This document shows positions 11,601 to 24,024 of a stretch of DNA of 64,000 nucleotides, piece by piece; position 1 is the stretch's first letter; each line of letters opens with the position of its first letter. The translations under genes were made by a program, and so were the position numbers. This stretch comes from Acanthornis magna (taxonomy: Eukaryota; Chordata; Aves; Passeriformes; Acanthizidae). The stretch covers positions 445,001 through 509,000 of the forward strand of contig JAWUZG010000070.1 of the NCBI GenBank assembly GCA_036785705.1, read 5' to 3'. The notes under the pieces are model-generated. The model did not search any database. It had not been told where the DNA came from and saw nothing but the letters and a program-made list of their open reading frames with translations.

Positions 11601-14600
11601 AACAACTACTGAATTTATGACCAAATAAAAGCAGATTTCCTATCACTATCCTCACTCCTCCTCGCCAGTACAAGTATTTCTAAATTAAAATAATGCAGGT
11701 AATGGCACCCTAACACACGAGATTTTTTCCAGTCAGGAGGAAATTTCGTGTAATGATGCTTTGTAGATTGTGTAATAAATGTTTCATGAGAAGTCACAAT
11801 TACAAGGCTCCTTGTCTAAGCACCTTAGGAGCATTGTGCTCTCAAAATAAAAAGGATTAACCCTAAAGGACACCAAACTCCTCTTCAGCAAATTGTGCTT
11901 TAAGAGTGAGCTTCTTCCAGAGCTGCTGCTTTCTTCATGACTTTCTTCTTCTTCTCATTTCCATCTGCCTACTCCGCCCTTAATCCCTTCTACAGTCATC
12001 ACCCCTCCTTCCTTTGAGTTTGGGTTATCTCAAGGCCCAGGTTATATGGAGACTGGTTTTAAAGCACTGGAACGTGTAAAAGGGGTTCGGATATTCCAAC
12101 ACATGGGTTTTATGCATGGAAACACCGCAATTACCACAGTAACCGATTGCTCAAGGGAGAAGTTCTATGGTGACTGAGAAAAGCCCAAGCCCAGTCACGT
12201 AAACAGTTCCACTTACTGATTTACCTCAAAGTGACTGGAATTCTTTATGCACACTAAATATTACTGTGTTTTGCATAGTTTAAAAGGACCATTGCTATCT
12301 CCCAATTTGCTCATGGGCCAATAGGAAATACCACTGAAGCAAGTCTTACCTTAACTTTAGACCAGGTTCTTTCTGAAACAATTGTGCACCCCAGTTTCAG
12401 GGAAATCTGACTTCCCTACCTTGATGCTGCTCCAGCACGGCATCAGACCATGCCTGAGAACTCCTCCCTGGCTCCACAAGGCAAACACAAGCTGCAAAAT
12501 CCTGGCTCCAGTAGCATTTTGGCAATTCTAGAAATCAAGAGAGCTTCATAAAAGCAAGCTTTTCCATCTAAATTTTCAATATTACTCTTTAATTCACAAG
12601 TTCTCTGCCAAACACTCTTTCATACAAGTCCATTTGCATTTTTCTGCTAAAGATTGACTCGACAGAGGAATAAGAATATTCTAAGAAGTCACCAGACACA
12701 AGACTGGTAGAAAGCGAAAGAATACTTTTACAACTGCCAAGGATTGATGTAAACATAAGGAAGAAACAACAAAATGCTCCAGTGAAAACTTCTGACCAAG
12801 AACTCCTTCAACCACATCATGGATTTGCAAGTAGATGCTGAACAGCAAAGAATATTAAAAGCATTTCAGCTCCTATCTAGCTGCATGAAAAGTGTTTATT
12901 CATATTTTAATCCTTAATCTTTCCAATATTTTCTTTTTCTGAAATATGGATGTTTATAACAGAGTCCATCAAGATGTTATTTTGATACTTATGGTAACAT
13001 CAAATCTCCACTAATCAGTGAAAAAAAAGTATCATCAGTGATGAAAAGACTCATTCCTAGAAGGTATTGAAGGCATATCTCTGAGAAAAGATTACAGCAT
13101 TGTGGTGCATGCATTTTACTAGTTTAGATTTCTACAGTATCAGGCAAATTTATGAACAAGACAATTTTTACAGGCTGTATTTAGTATTTATTTTGTCAAT
13201 TATATTGTACAATTTGAGTATTTTACTAAATGTAAAGCAAAAACCAACTGTGTGCACAGACATATGTGAGTATAAATACATACGTACCTAAATACTTACC
13301 AATATTTTAGAGTTTTATATTGTCAATTTTAAGATTTTTATATTAACAGTGTTTTACAATAACAGCACAAGGAGCAACCATTCTAATAGATCTACACCTG
13401 AAGCTTTAAATTTGGTTAAAAACATTCTGGTTTCGCTTGTGTTTTATAGCTAACATTAACATTATTGTTTTCCAAGGGATAACATTTGGGCAAACAATCA
13501 GTACATCACGAAAAGTATATGAAAGTCACCAGTCTTCCAGTTTTTACCAATGTCAGCACATAAATTAACAGCCACTTAAAACAAAAAGCTACTGATACAA
13601 CAAAAGCAGAAATCGTAGAACTATCTAAAATCTTCTGTGAGCATTTGCAAATGATTACTGCCACCACAGTGATGACTACAAATATTCTCCAAACACACTG
13701 AAAAGACAATAAATAAAATGACCCTTCAGAGTCTGGTATGTGTTTCAGCTGTTTGAGAGACTTATTGAAGTTTTGCTAAATAACTTTTTTTTAAAAAAAA
13801 CAGAAACCGACATGAATACTGGAAAATTATCTAAGGATTTTGACTGACATAGTTTTTGACGCTGAGTTTAATATTAATATCAATGACATAACTTCTGTAA
13901 AGGAAGTCCTAAGTTATGCTGAATTGAATACATAGAAACGAAAGCATCTTAAAAAAAATATTATATGGTCCATCATAATCTAATATTCAACTGGAGTGTG
14001 TTGGGCTGCTTTCTTTCACAACCCACTAAATAAGTTTTATTTCAGTGCTTACTATTTTTCCTTTTCCCATTGTGAGAAAAAAGAAAACAAAGTTTCAAAA
14101 GTTACCAATGAACATTCAAACATGGAAACAATACAAAAAGTCCTATATCCTGCTCCTGTCTCTTTGTAAGGAGTAACTGAATTTAGAGAGAGTGACAAAG
14201 TAAGTTGAAGTCATTCAAAGTTCAAATAGACAACTAAGGAAAGTGCAATAAGACATTTGACTATAAAATTCCCACAAAGTTTTGATGTTGCTACTGTTGC
14301 TGTATTGTCAGAATGCAAATTGCTCTGCTATAGAACTCTAAAATCTGCTCTTAGAACAAGGGACCCAATATGCTGAGCAACCAGCACGAGATGCACTGAG
14401 CTGGATTTGATTTATTTGGGGAGCTGCACAATCAGATAAAGCATTTGGGATCAGCATAAGCACCTGCTTCAAGACGCCTGCACAGTGTGCACTCTCACTG
14501 GTACTTCCAGGAGTTCTGAAATGGCATCTGCCAAGCACCAGGTTCCAGTTTTCATAAATATTTGGAGAGCTTCTTTCCTCAGTGATTACTTCCCGCGAGC

Positions 14601-17045
14601 CTTGAGTGTATGAAAAAGAACAGGCTCGCAGGGAAGTCATGACTGAAATTTTTCATGAGGCTTACATAAAACAGGTGCTTAGCAGTGAAAAGAGATGCCT
14701 GATAGAAGCTATAGGAGTAATTCTTTATTCACAGGTCCTTGTCCTTCACCAGACACTGCTGAAGCGCTGCCTTGAGACACTAGCTCAGCACTTGGCTGGT
14801 CAGTAACTCAGTGACCTGCATGCTCTCCTAAAGGAAGAAAACCCCAAACATTGTTGGGTTTTTTTCCTTCTTATATTAGGCTAAAAATAATTTTGTCATT
14901 CTTATCTTCGAACACAGTCACAAAACTCTGTATAAAAAAATATTTTGAAAAAAATCTTCACTTGTAGTAACTTAACTGATATGTCAATTCTGAGAGTGCT
15001 CAAGGTATATAACTCATGACACGACAGAAAAAACTGAGGTTGTAGATAGTGGGAAAGAATATTTCACAAACATGTCCATATCCCTCTTAAGAAAGTGCAA
15101 GTAAACAGGGCATTATCCACTTTTTTATTATTTGCTTGAGAGAGTTATGAGTTTGTACCAAATACTTAAGTCAAAAGTTTAAACATTAGTTAGAAAAAAT
15201 GTGCGCTTTTATCCTTTATCCAACATGAAGTTTTGCAAGAATTTTGTAAGGCAAATAGATGGGTTTATGTCACTGAATTCCTTTAAGTATTGATTCTAAT
15301 CCACCTACACCAAGTCCTACATTACTCATGGCATAGCATACTTATCACAAAAGTAGCTTTTAGACTTGAGAAATACTTATTTTCAAACTGATCTTCCATG
15401 ATCAAATAACAATCTAAAAAAAGCTACAGCTTTCCAAATTGATTTCTGCTGTCCTAACCTTTTGCAAATCAGTTGTTTGGTACCTTTTTCTGTTTCGCCT
15501 CAAAATATCTGCCAGGCTTGGAGAAACAGTGCACAACTGCATCATCAGGATACAGCTGTTCACTTTGAGGCCTCAATCCCAAGCCATTAACATCAGTGAA
15601 AGGTTTTCATTGATTGCAGTGGATGGCAGAACAAGCTGTACCCAGGATGTGTTGCAAATTGCATTTGATGTGCTCTGGCTTTTTCCCTTTAGACACCTCT
15701 GTGATCATAGTAAAAGCAGTTTAGCTTCATTTCTAACTGATTTTTAGAAGAGGGGCTTTTTTCCAAAGAATTGCCTAAACTGAGTTTCTTCTCATAGCCA
15801 AACAGTTCTCAGAATCAAAATTTTCTCTATTTCTGTTTCTTTTCAAATTCATCGGATCTCTTTCAGGGCTTCACGCAATGATTCAAGTTCAGTAGAACTT
15901 GGAGAGACTCTGCAGATGCTGCACTTCTGAGGGATTATGGTAAGGTAAATGAGGCAATGTATTTATGACCTCTGCTGTTCCAAGTTCCTAATCAGTAAGT
16001 TGCTTGCAGAAAGTGATTTTTAGCTTTCCCATGGAATCAGTTAATTGCCTTCCCACTTTAAAAATTAATGGGATACGTGTGAGGGTGCGGTGGCTGCTGC
16101 TGCTGCCTACACAAATGTGGTACATGCCATGGTGGATACAGGTAACAGCACATTTACATCGTGGTGCCAAGGCTGTGCAGTAACAAGCGATTCCACCTTC
16201 CTGCCCACTCTGCACCTGTGCTAATGCAACTTCCAAAGCTCTTAAACAGGCACCTGTGCCCGAGTGAGTCCTGCCTGCTTGGATGTGGTAGATGAGCCAG
16301 GGTCTTTACTGCCCTCCTCTTGGGGACACTGAGATTCTAAGGAGCTGCTTTTCTCACTCACGCCTCACCAGAAGGCTGTTTTTCTCAAGCAGAACTCAGC
16401 GGGCTTTATTGGCCTAAAAATACCCTCACTGAAGATGCCAAAATGAATACCTAATGTCCAGATTCTCAAAGATATAAAAGGTGGGAGTCACACATGAAAA
16501 GGCAACGCACTTTTTGTGTTAATCTACAGAAGACTTCCCTGTAATTTTCCATACTTTCATTCAAAAAAAAGAGAGTTTATGACTGGTATAATGTTGCTTT
16601 TCTTTCTCTTCACCTGGAAGCTTTGGGAAGGGATAAACCATGATTACTATGTAAACTTTATTTTGGATTTCCCATTCCTAATCTTCTCTTGCCTGGATTT
16701 CCCTTTACCGGGCTTAAATGTCAGGGTATGATGCCTGAAAGGTCTCCTCCTGCAGTACTGAACACTTTTCTGGGGCCATAGCCAGACATTTTGGGCCAAA
16801 ATCAGAAACTAAAAGCAATACCTCATGGGGGTCATGTCCCCTCCTCCCACCTCCACCTCTGGGTTTTTGCTGACTTTTCTGATTTACTCATCCACGTGTT
16901 TTCTCCACCTTAAGTGGAGCTGCTCTGCAGCTTTATTGTGCTTCTTATTTACAACTATCATTATAATGCTATCTGCTAATTCAGGGAAAATCCCTCAATC
17001 CTTTTTGTTTTGCAAATCTCTCCAAAGGCAAAGGTAAAAACCAGA
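8641..17045. other. Non-coding single-copy sequence
   Basis: About 8 kb of AT-rich sequence in which I recognise no gene, RNA or mobile element. Open frames are mostly under 120 codons and overlap others on the opposite strand. Only simple-sequence scraps are visible, such as AGC repeats near 11087, a TTC run near 11941 and short A or T runs. Ordinary intergenic or intronic DNA is the best description. Confidence 0.6.
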
Positions 17046-17246
17046 ATGCTGTGGCTGCTGCTTGTCATTCTGCTCTGTGGTCAGAGCACTCAATGCCAAA
17101 CGCATCAGAAATCGGAGCTGCAGCTCTCAGCCTGTATTTCCACTGCCATCTTTCTTTCAGCTGACTCTGAAGTGTGTCTCTCCTCAGACCCGTGGGCACT
17201 CTTAGGCATCACACTGGAGCACTTTTACTTCCTATTCCAAACATAA
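17046..17246 (+). CDS. Doubtful small ORF with a signal-peptide-like start
   Basis: This 66-codon frame starts at an ATG with an A at -3. It opens with a strongly hydrophobic run (MLWLLLVILLCGQSTQC), which resembles a signal peptide although the n-region lacks a basic residue. The remaining ~48 residues contain two further cysteines and no known domain. An upstream ATG in the same frame at 17010 would bury the hydrophobic run. No promoter, splice site or polyadenylation signal supports expression, and I do not recognise the peptide. A chance ORF is the most likely explanation; it is listed because the start is better than that of its neighbours. Confidence 0.1.
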   Translation: MLWLLLVILLCGQSTQCQTHQKSELQLSACISTAIFLSADSEVCLSSDPWALLGITLEHFYFLFQT

Positions 17247-19119
17247 ATATCCATTGAACGCACATCAGTAACCTGAAGATCTTAGCTCAAGAGTGACAGC
17301 AGTAGCAACTGGTTCTTGAAAAAGTTTGGGAAGCTTCATTTCAGTCAGACCAAAAGCAGTAACATGCTAGATTGCAAAACAATTTTAGTGAAGGTTTATG
17401 TTTTAATTTAGTGAAACAAAAAATAAAGAAAACTAAAAAAAAAAAAAGTATTAAGCCTTATATTTTCCTTCAGTGTAATGGAAAATAATAACTAAAACCA
17501 CTCTCTCTGAGTCATCCTCAATTAAAATGTTTTAAGTTTTTGAATTTAGTAGTCAAAGAGATAAATCACTTCTGAAGTGCACTGAACAGCAGCAAAAGAA
17601 ATTTTATGTTACCCTTAATTCTCCATTGTCAAGCATCCTGGTTATTTTCTTTTTGGATACACTTTAAAATTCAAGTATATATATTTCTGTTTAAAAAAAA
17701 CTTTGTGTATATATATTTTTTTTTTTAAATCACACAAACCCAGACATAATTTTGAGTAACGGAATATTTTGGCATATATGTTCATTCCATCTTTTACATT
17801 TTGTCTAACAAAAGCATCATTTCTGTTTCCTCTATGGGTAAAAGCTGTGGGCATATGTGACTGCAAAGACACAAAGCTGGGATTTTGTGTTTTCAAGGTC
17901 TATACAAAACAGCTAGAGATGTTTGCCAAAGGTTAAATATTTCTTATCGGCTTCAACCTCTGTTATTGATCTGGAGATTTATGGCTAAAATTGAGTAAAT
18001 TATATGACCTTGAACTAGAGCTTCTTGGATTTAAAATGTAACTTGATTCAGCCCTATTTTGTATTTTATTGAATTAAACACATATTTTGACTTCTTACCA
18101 TGTGACTTGTCTTTTGAGGGAGAGGGTAAAAGGGACACATTGTGACTAAAGCTGAAAACTTAGAGCACTTTCTGTCATCCAGTTTGAGGTGGGCCACAGA
18201 CATTCTGGCCTGATTTTTTTTTTAATGCTTTCACAATCCCCTAGAGGCCCCTGCATACACTTAAGGCATTTAAAGGCTCTTATACAATGCAGTAGAGTCT
18301 GACAATTCTGCTGATGTGTTTATTCCATAAAGCGGCGAGTCACTCTGAGAAGTCTCAGCGGCCCATGGCTGCATTTTTAAGGAAATGTGTTGTTTTGCCT
18401 GAAGATGGTTCACGTTTTAGAGCAACAAAAACTACAAAATGCTATGGTGCCACTGCAAGTCACTTTATAACCACTTAAGTGTCACCCACAATTGTGTGTG
18501 AGGGGACAGAGCCCAGAAAATACAATGTTTGCTTACACTGACCTGGAGTCACAGCTCTACCCACCTGAGGCAGCGATGGCTTCCAGCGGAGCTGGGACCA
18601 AGCGGAAAGCTCTGCTTGGCCCCTTAAGCCACCCAATCATCCAGTCCAGGGCTCCTCTGGAACAAGGAAACACGCCATTAAAACTCCTGTGTATATGGAA
18701 TGTGTCTGCCTGAAAAATTAAAAATGCATGATGCTGCATTGTCCACGAGAGTTGGAACTAAAGTGTTGTAACAATGAAATATTAATATTTAAAGTGGAGA
18801 AGTACAACCTCAGAACACAATATATCACACCACAGTTTAGTCACCAGCAGTAACTGTTCTGCACTTCTGGATTAAATGTGCTGGCGTACAAAAGGGAAAC
18901 CGGTAAAGACTCTATTTTTACTTCCACATATCTAACATAAAATTAATTTTAATTAAAGTTTGATTTGTCTATGACAAAGGCTGTCCTTTTAATGGTTACT
19001 GATCACCCTGAGTGTAAAATTTGCTTATCATTTAAAGCAAGACTCAAAGAAACTTCCAAAATAAAGCAAGAAAGAAAGGAGGCCTGGATGCTTCAGGAAG
19101 ATCTTCAGGTGCTGTTGTA
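17247..19119. other. Non-coding single-copy sequence
   Basis: No gene is supported. The stretch contains A/T runs near 17423-17445 and 17690-17730 and a TA-rich section, all low-complexity by composition. A 73-codon plus-strand frame at 18492-18713 has an antisense partner and no family features. Confidence 0.55.
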
Positions 19120-19993
19120 CTTATCTCTTGAAATCCCATGAATGCCACGATCCCTCCTCACTGGATGCATTATCTCTCAGCTCAGGATGTCACGGTTTAT
19201 ATGGCAAGAGCTCCGGAAGGAGTGCCAGGGCACAGAGCTGTGGTTAGAGGCACCGGAGCTGGAGGCGTCTCCCTGGCTGGGCTGTGCTGTGCAAAGGCTG
19301 CTGCCTCTGCTCATGCAGATAGAGGAAATTAATCCAGCACATCCTCAGCAGCAGCATTAAGGCTTGGTTTGCACACAAGAGAGGATTATTGTCAGTTGAA
19401 ATAATTTTGCGTGTCAGACTTATCTCAGCAGTGTGACTCCTCGCAAGCTGCCACCTCCCAGCACCAGGGAAGCAATGAGGAGATAAGACAAGGGCAACTG
19501 TTGTGGCCACCCGAAAAATGGGTGACTAAAATAACAAAGAGCTAAACCCGGCAGTGGGATGGCAAGCAGGGTAACTGAGGGAAGGAGAGTTTCTCTCTTC
19601 AACTTCCTGCATAATGTAAACTGAACAAGTAAGAAGAAACAACCTCCTACCGACTTTGCAGTTTAGCGATCAGATTTGACAATAATTACACAGACATTCA
19701 GAGCAAGTTGAGATAAGGGCAACTAGAGCATCGTGTGGCTCTCAGTAATAGCTCGTGGATTAGACACATCAAACACTATTGCTGAGTTGGTAGTTTTAAT
19801 TTTTCTGCTCTGGGCTTCTTTGTACATCACACAAGTTGTAAAATCTGAGCACTGAGGAAGCTACACCCACCGAGATAGGAAGTGGCAAAAGTGATAAGGC
19901 TAGCAGAGGACAGCAACAGGATTAGACAAAAAAGACCAGGATTAACTTTGGAGTGAGAGGCAAATACAGCTGGACTGAGCATAACAGTGATAA
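19120..19993. promoter_or_regulatory. Candidate enhancer: GATA/ETS/RUNX/E-box motif cluster
   Basis: Nine WGATAR-type motifs lie within 874 bp: 19120, 19170, 19317, 19419, 19481, 19711, 19873, 19892 and 19988, on both strands. Among them are an ETS core CCGGAAGG (19213), a RUNX core TGTGGTTA (19239), an AGGAAGTG ETS-like site abutting the GATA site at 19873, and a CAACTG E-box (19495) just after the GATA site at 19481. Roughly two GATA matches would be expected by chance in this length. GATA with ETS, RUNX and E-box is the known grammar of blood and endothelial enhancers. Function is inferred from motifs only. Confidence 0.3.
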
Positions 19994-22129
19994 AATCATC
20001 ATCATCATCAGAGAGGAAAAGAAGTGCCTGGATTTAAAAAACACACAATCAAGAACTATCAGCAATAGGCATCCTGAAAAACAGAGAGAAAACCAGGAAG
20101 GGGAACATGGAGAATACTCTGAATGCAGCCTTTTGGAAGGTAATAGCTCTTGTTAGAGCTGTCAGCTATAAACCAGTCAGAAGACAGATGTACTTGAAAT
20201 GTCTTGTCCAATAAAGATCCCAAATGTCACTCAAAATGATCAGACTATTTATTACAGACTCTGTAACGGAAACATGAAAGAAGACATGGGACGACAGAAC
20301 AGACAGATGGACTGTTTGCTACATGTCATTTAATATCAATCAGTGACAAGAATTTATTAACACAGTTGCTGCTTTAATGCATTGAACAAGCTTAAAAACA
20401 TTCAATGCACTAGATGGTAAGTGATAATTAAAATGCACGTCACAAGGCTTCAAAAACTGTAGTAGTCTGCTGAAAATAACCAGTATAATTTATTTATCAA
20501 AGAAACCCCAAAAAACCAACTCACAAGAATAGACCTCATTTGATTTTTGAAGAATTAAGGTTTCTCAACCAGCAGTCACTGGGAGATGAACTGAACATCT
20601 ACAATATAGTGATGGTACTGATTTCTGCTTTTTCTTCACCTAACTCTGCTTGTTCCCTTAACTTTTACGCATGATCCTTGGAAGGGACCTAATGGAAGCA
20701 GGACAGAACAGCTGTGAACAGAACAGACCCAGGAGAGCTCATAGAGAGGCAACACCAAGCTGCTGCTATCCCAAACATCATGTGTTTTCACAAGCACTAA
20801 ACACCACATTTTCATCTTTCCATTCGTGTACCCTTATTTCTCAAAGCAGCTCTGACCCACCAGCACTGTGTATTATCCCTAGATATATATTGCTTCTAGG
20901 AGAAAATTGCCAAACAATAAATAATTATTACACTGAAAAAGACTAGAGACCTTTTCTTATTCCCTCCACTGACACAGTTCTTCACTCAGTTTAGAACTGC
21001 CAGGTCTGCTGAGCACTTCTTTTTGGCATTTCCAAACACTTATCTGTAAGCCAAGTTTTTTCTGCAAAAGTATTTTCTAGATAAAAACCATGCATGAAAA
21101 ACATTCAGAAAAAAGAATACAATGACCTCACTGTAAACATTTAATTTCTAGGCTGCTCTAAAATTCAAGAATCTAAATACCAGTGTCCATTTTTACCATA
21201 AATGAATAAAAATATATTAATACATTATATATTTTTGTAATGGTTTAAATTATTTTATATTATTACGAAAATCCTAAATTTCTCTGAAACTTTCATATTT
21301 TCATGTCCAGTAGTAGAAATTCCAACTCTTTCAGCAGAGATCCCAAAGACACTTTGGTGTCAAGAGAGAATATTTCCAGAAAAAAAGAAACCAAAAAAGA
21401 GGAAAAGAGGCCTTTTCCCACCCTGCTCCTTCTCCCAGTATTCACAGCCTTCTAATGAAGCCTTTCAGCAATGTTTATACACTAAGATACTTAAAAAGCT
21501 AAAAAGCAGAAAACTAAATCTCAAACATGTATTCCAGCCGGATGCTTGAGATGGAAAAATTTAAAACCCTTGCAATTTTCCGCAAGGTGATATTTTTGTT
21601 ATCATCCAGACAGAATGTTTGCCATCTCTGTAAAATCATTTAATCAGCTGACTTCTCTGCACACAACCAAAACCGCCTGACAGACACCACCCTGACCATA
21701 GCTATGAAGAATGGGGGGGATATGATGTTCAAACATACACCTAGAAATACATAAACTGAGGAGCTGCCTTTTTGTCCAAGCCTGGTTGCTTAGCAACTCA
21801 TGGAAGCTTTTTTTAGAACATTTTTAGAAAATAAGGCCCAGTTGTTTAACAACAGAGTTTTAAGTTTTGAAACTGTGGAGTTTTTAGCAGCTGAGATTCG
21901 GTAACATAAATCTCAAGGAGAAAACCACACTCCCACTGAACACTTTTCCCTCATTTCGGAAGGCAGGAATTCCTGGTTGCTGCCTTTTCGTTCCTTTTCA
22001 TTTTCGAGCCAATCCCGCCCATGATCTGCTGGCATTTCCCTGAGCATGGACGGTCCCAGCCATGCTCACAGGCTCCGAGTGCGCCTCCTCCCCACACGAT
22101 CCTTCCAGGAGCACTCCCAAGGAATGACA
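19994..22129. other. Non-coding single-copy sequence
   Basis: No gene or mobile element is supported. A 9-bp perfect inverted repeat with a 14-nt loop (TGCATTGAA / TTCAATGCA) lies at 20378-20409. A 13-base string at about 20679-20692 resembles part of avian CR1 elements but is too short to call. The section 21181-21300 is strongly AT-rich. Confidence 0.5.
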
Positions 22130-22580
22130 AACAGCGTCCATAATGTGCCATGTCACCGGAGCCCTAATCAAATTAGACTTACTGCCTTTGCAATCACAAA
22201 TGGGTCTTCATGTTTTATGTCCCGACACAATTTGAGTCAAGTTGGCTTGCCAGAACATTGCTGCCGTCCTCATAAAAGTATATGACAGGCATAACAAGCG
22301 TTTGGGGATCAGGCAGGTGCGGCACAACGCAGGCACGGCAGCTCTAATGAAAATACACACCAGACTGTCTGCCCCCTGAAAACTGGAGCTCGGTTAGCAA
22401 GTGAGGCAAACACCAATGCCAATCAATTAGGGGTGATTTGGGTAAGACATGCTGCAGGTGTATTAGATTAATTCTGGTGGCAGTAGCTCACTGATGTGCT
22501 AATTCTGGGTATTTATTCAGACAGCACAGCGTGGCTTGCCTCTAACGTTAACAGCCGGGGTTTATTGCCTACTGTGACAA
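22130..22580. promoter_or_regulatory. Candidate conserved enhancer with homeodomain-type motifs
   Basis: The segment is dense in TAAT-class sites: CTAATC and ATTAG at 22164-22176, CTAATGA at 22344, AATCAATTAG at 22421, TATTAGATTAATT at 22461 and GCTAATT at 22497. A TGACAG (MEIS/TGIF-type) core lies at 22283. It is also less AT-monotonous than its flanks and holds several CpGs, a texture typical of vertebrate conserved non-coding elements. No coding frame is convincing. Conservation cannot be tested from one sequence, so this is a judgement by appearance. Confidence 0.22.
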
Positions 22581-23986
22581 ATGAGAAAGGCAAACTGCTA
22601 CCAAAATTTGTTGTGCCAAATGAAAAGGCTTGTGCTCAAGTGCTTACAAAATTGCAATTCAAAACCCAGGAAAGAAAGTAGTCTGAGATATACATCATTT
22701 ACTGCTTGATTAAAACACTTACATAAGTCCTGAACCGTTAAGAATAATAAGTAGCTTCTCAGTGCATGATTTCTAATCCAATTATTTTTAAGAACTGCTA
22801 GAAATATAGCTTAGCATTATCACCTTTGCCCCAAAATCATGGTAGCAACACAGCAAATGAATAATTCAGGGAAATAGTAATAGGAATTAGTTTATAACTA
22901 TTCCATGAGACTCTACTACAATGTATCACATAAGAAACAAAAATAAAAAGCTAAGTTTCACAACTGTCTCACCAGGTTGGCATTTTGGGATGCAGTTTTG
23001 CATGGAAGGATAAATATGCTAATATAGGACTCAAATATTTGAAACTCCTTGGAGAGAAAATTTATTATGGCTTCTAACTTACATTTGCGCTGTGCCATCT
23101 GAAAGGACATTTTATAAATTTCAATGTTTTTGTAAACATCGAAAATTTTTAGCCTCAATCTGTTAGATTTCATTTCCTGATGCCTAATGAGTCTTGTTTT
23201 TCACCTTTATGGTTATTGTTTTAGAGCAAGGCCAAGTTGGATCTCATACAAAGCATCCTAGCATATCCCTCACCCACATATTTTGTTTAAATTTAGGTAC
23301 CTTTAGCTCAAGGAAATGCTTTGAATTAAATTATGTGACATTTCTCAATATTCCGTATTGAATGATGTTTCCCAGTTTGGCTACAAATTTTCACCAAAGA
23401 GAATGGAGAAAAGGAATAAAAAGCAGAGCCTGATGTTCTGAGCAAAATTAATATTCTCAGAATGACACGAGTTTTAATCATTTGTATCCAGAGGAATACA
23501 GAACAGTTAAGCAAAACCAAGATGATCTATCCAAAGGGACAGAGGAGAGGCCATGCCAGTGAAAAGATTCACAATTTCAATTTCAAATTATACCTGTGCT
23601 GGTAGTGTCAGAGACCTCCAGATTTCTTCTTTGGCTTGACTTTTGCACAAAGAACAGTGACCTGAAAGGCAGGTTCAGACAAAGTCAGCTGCAGCAGCAG
23701 GGTCAGGCAGGCACTCAGCCATAACCAGATCATGTGTTACAGCAGGTGTGGTCACACAGGTGCGAGGAGGCATGGAAACAGGCCCTTGGAGCAGGAACAG
23801 CATACATGCTTTCATCAGAGACCAAAACGAAGGAGAAAACTCCATGTGAAAAATCCCATAAACTAATGCTGTCAGCACAGCACCTGCCTTTGAAACCAAC
23901 ATCTTACTCAAGTCCTTATTTTACAGGTAAATTGAAATTAATTCCTGCTGCAAGCCCCCCACATTCCCTAACTTTTCTCTTTACAG
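22581..23986. other. Non-coding single-copy sequence
   Basis: AT-rich, no supported gene. The last part contains an open frame that starts at 23734 and runs on past 24024; its best feature is the splice-acceptor-like sequence at 23968-23986. Confidence 0.5.
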
Positions 23987-24024
23987 ACTTGCCCACAAAC
24001 AATCAAAACGTAGAAGAGACCAAA
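23987..24024 (+). other. Possible small exon bounded by splice-like sites
   Basis: A strong-looking acceptor (CTAAC at 23968-23972, then ACTTTTCTCTTTACAG) ends at 23986. A fair donor (CAAA|GTAAGG) begins after 24024. The 38-nt interval is open in the frame of a longer 144-codon ORF (23734-24168). The CTAAC branch-like motif is rather close to the AG. There is no recognisable peptide and no partner exon, so this is a weak candidate, more likely a chance match than a coding exon. Confidence 0.12.

Noticed and set aside
20679..20692. Short CR1 retrotransposon-like string (TTGGAAGGGACCT)
   Set aside because: Thirteen bases only, with flanks that do not continue the match I remember; too short to call.
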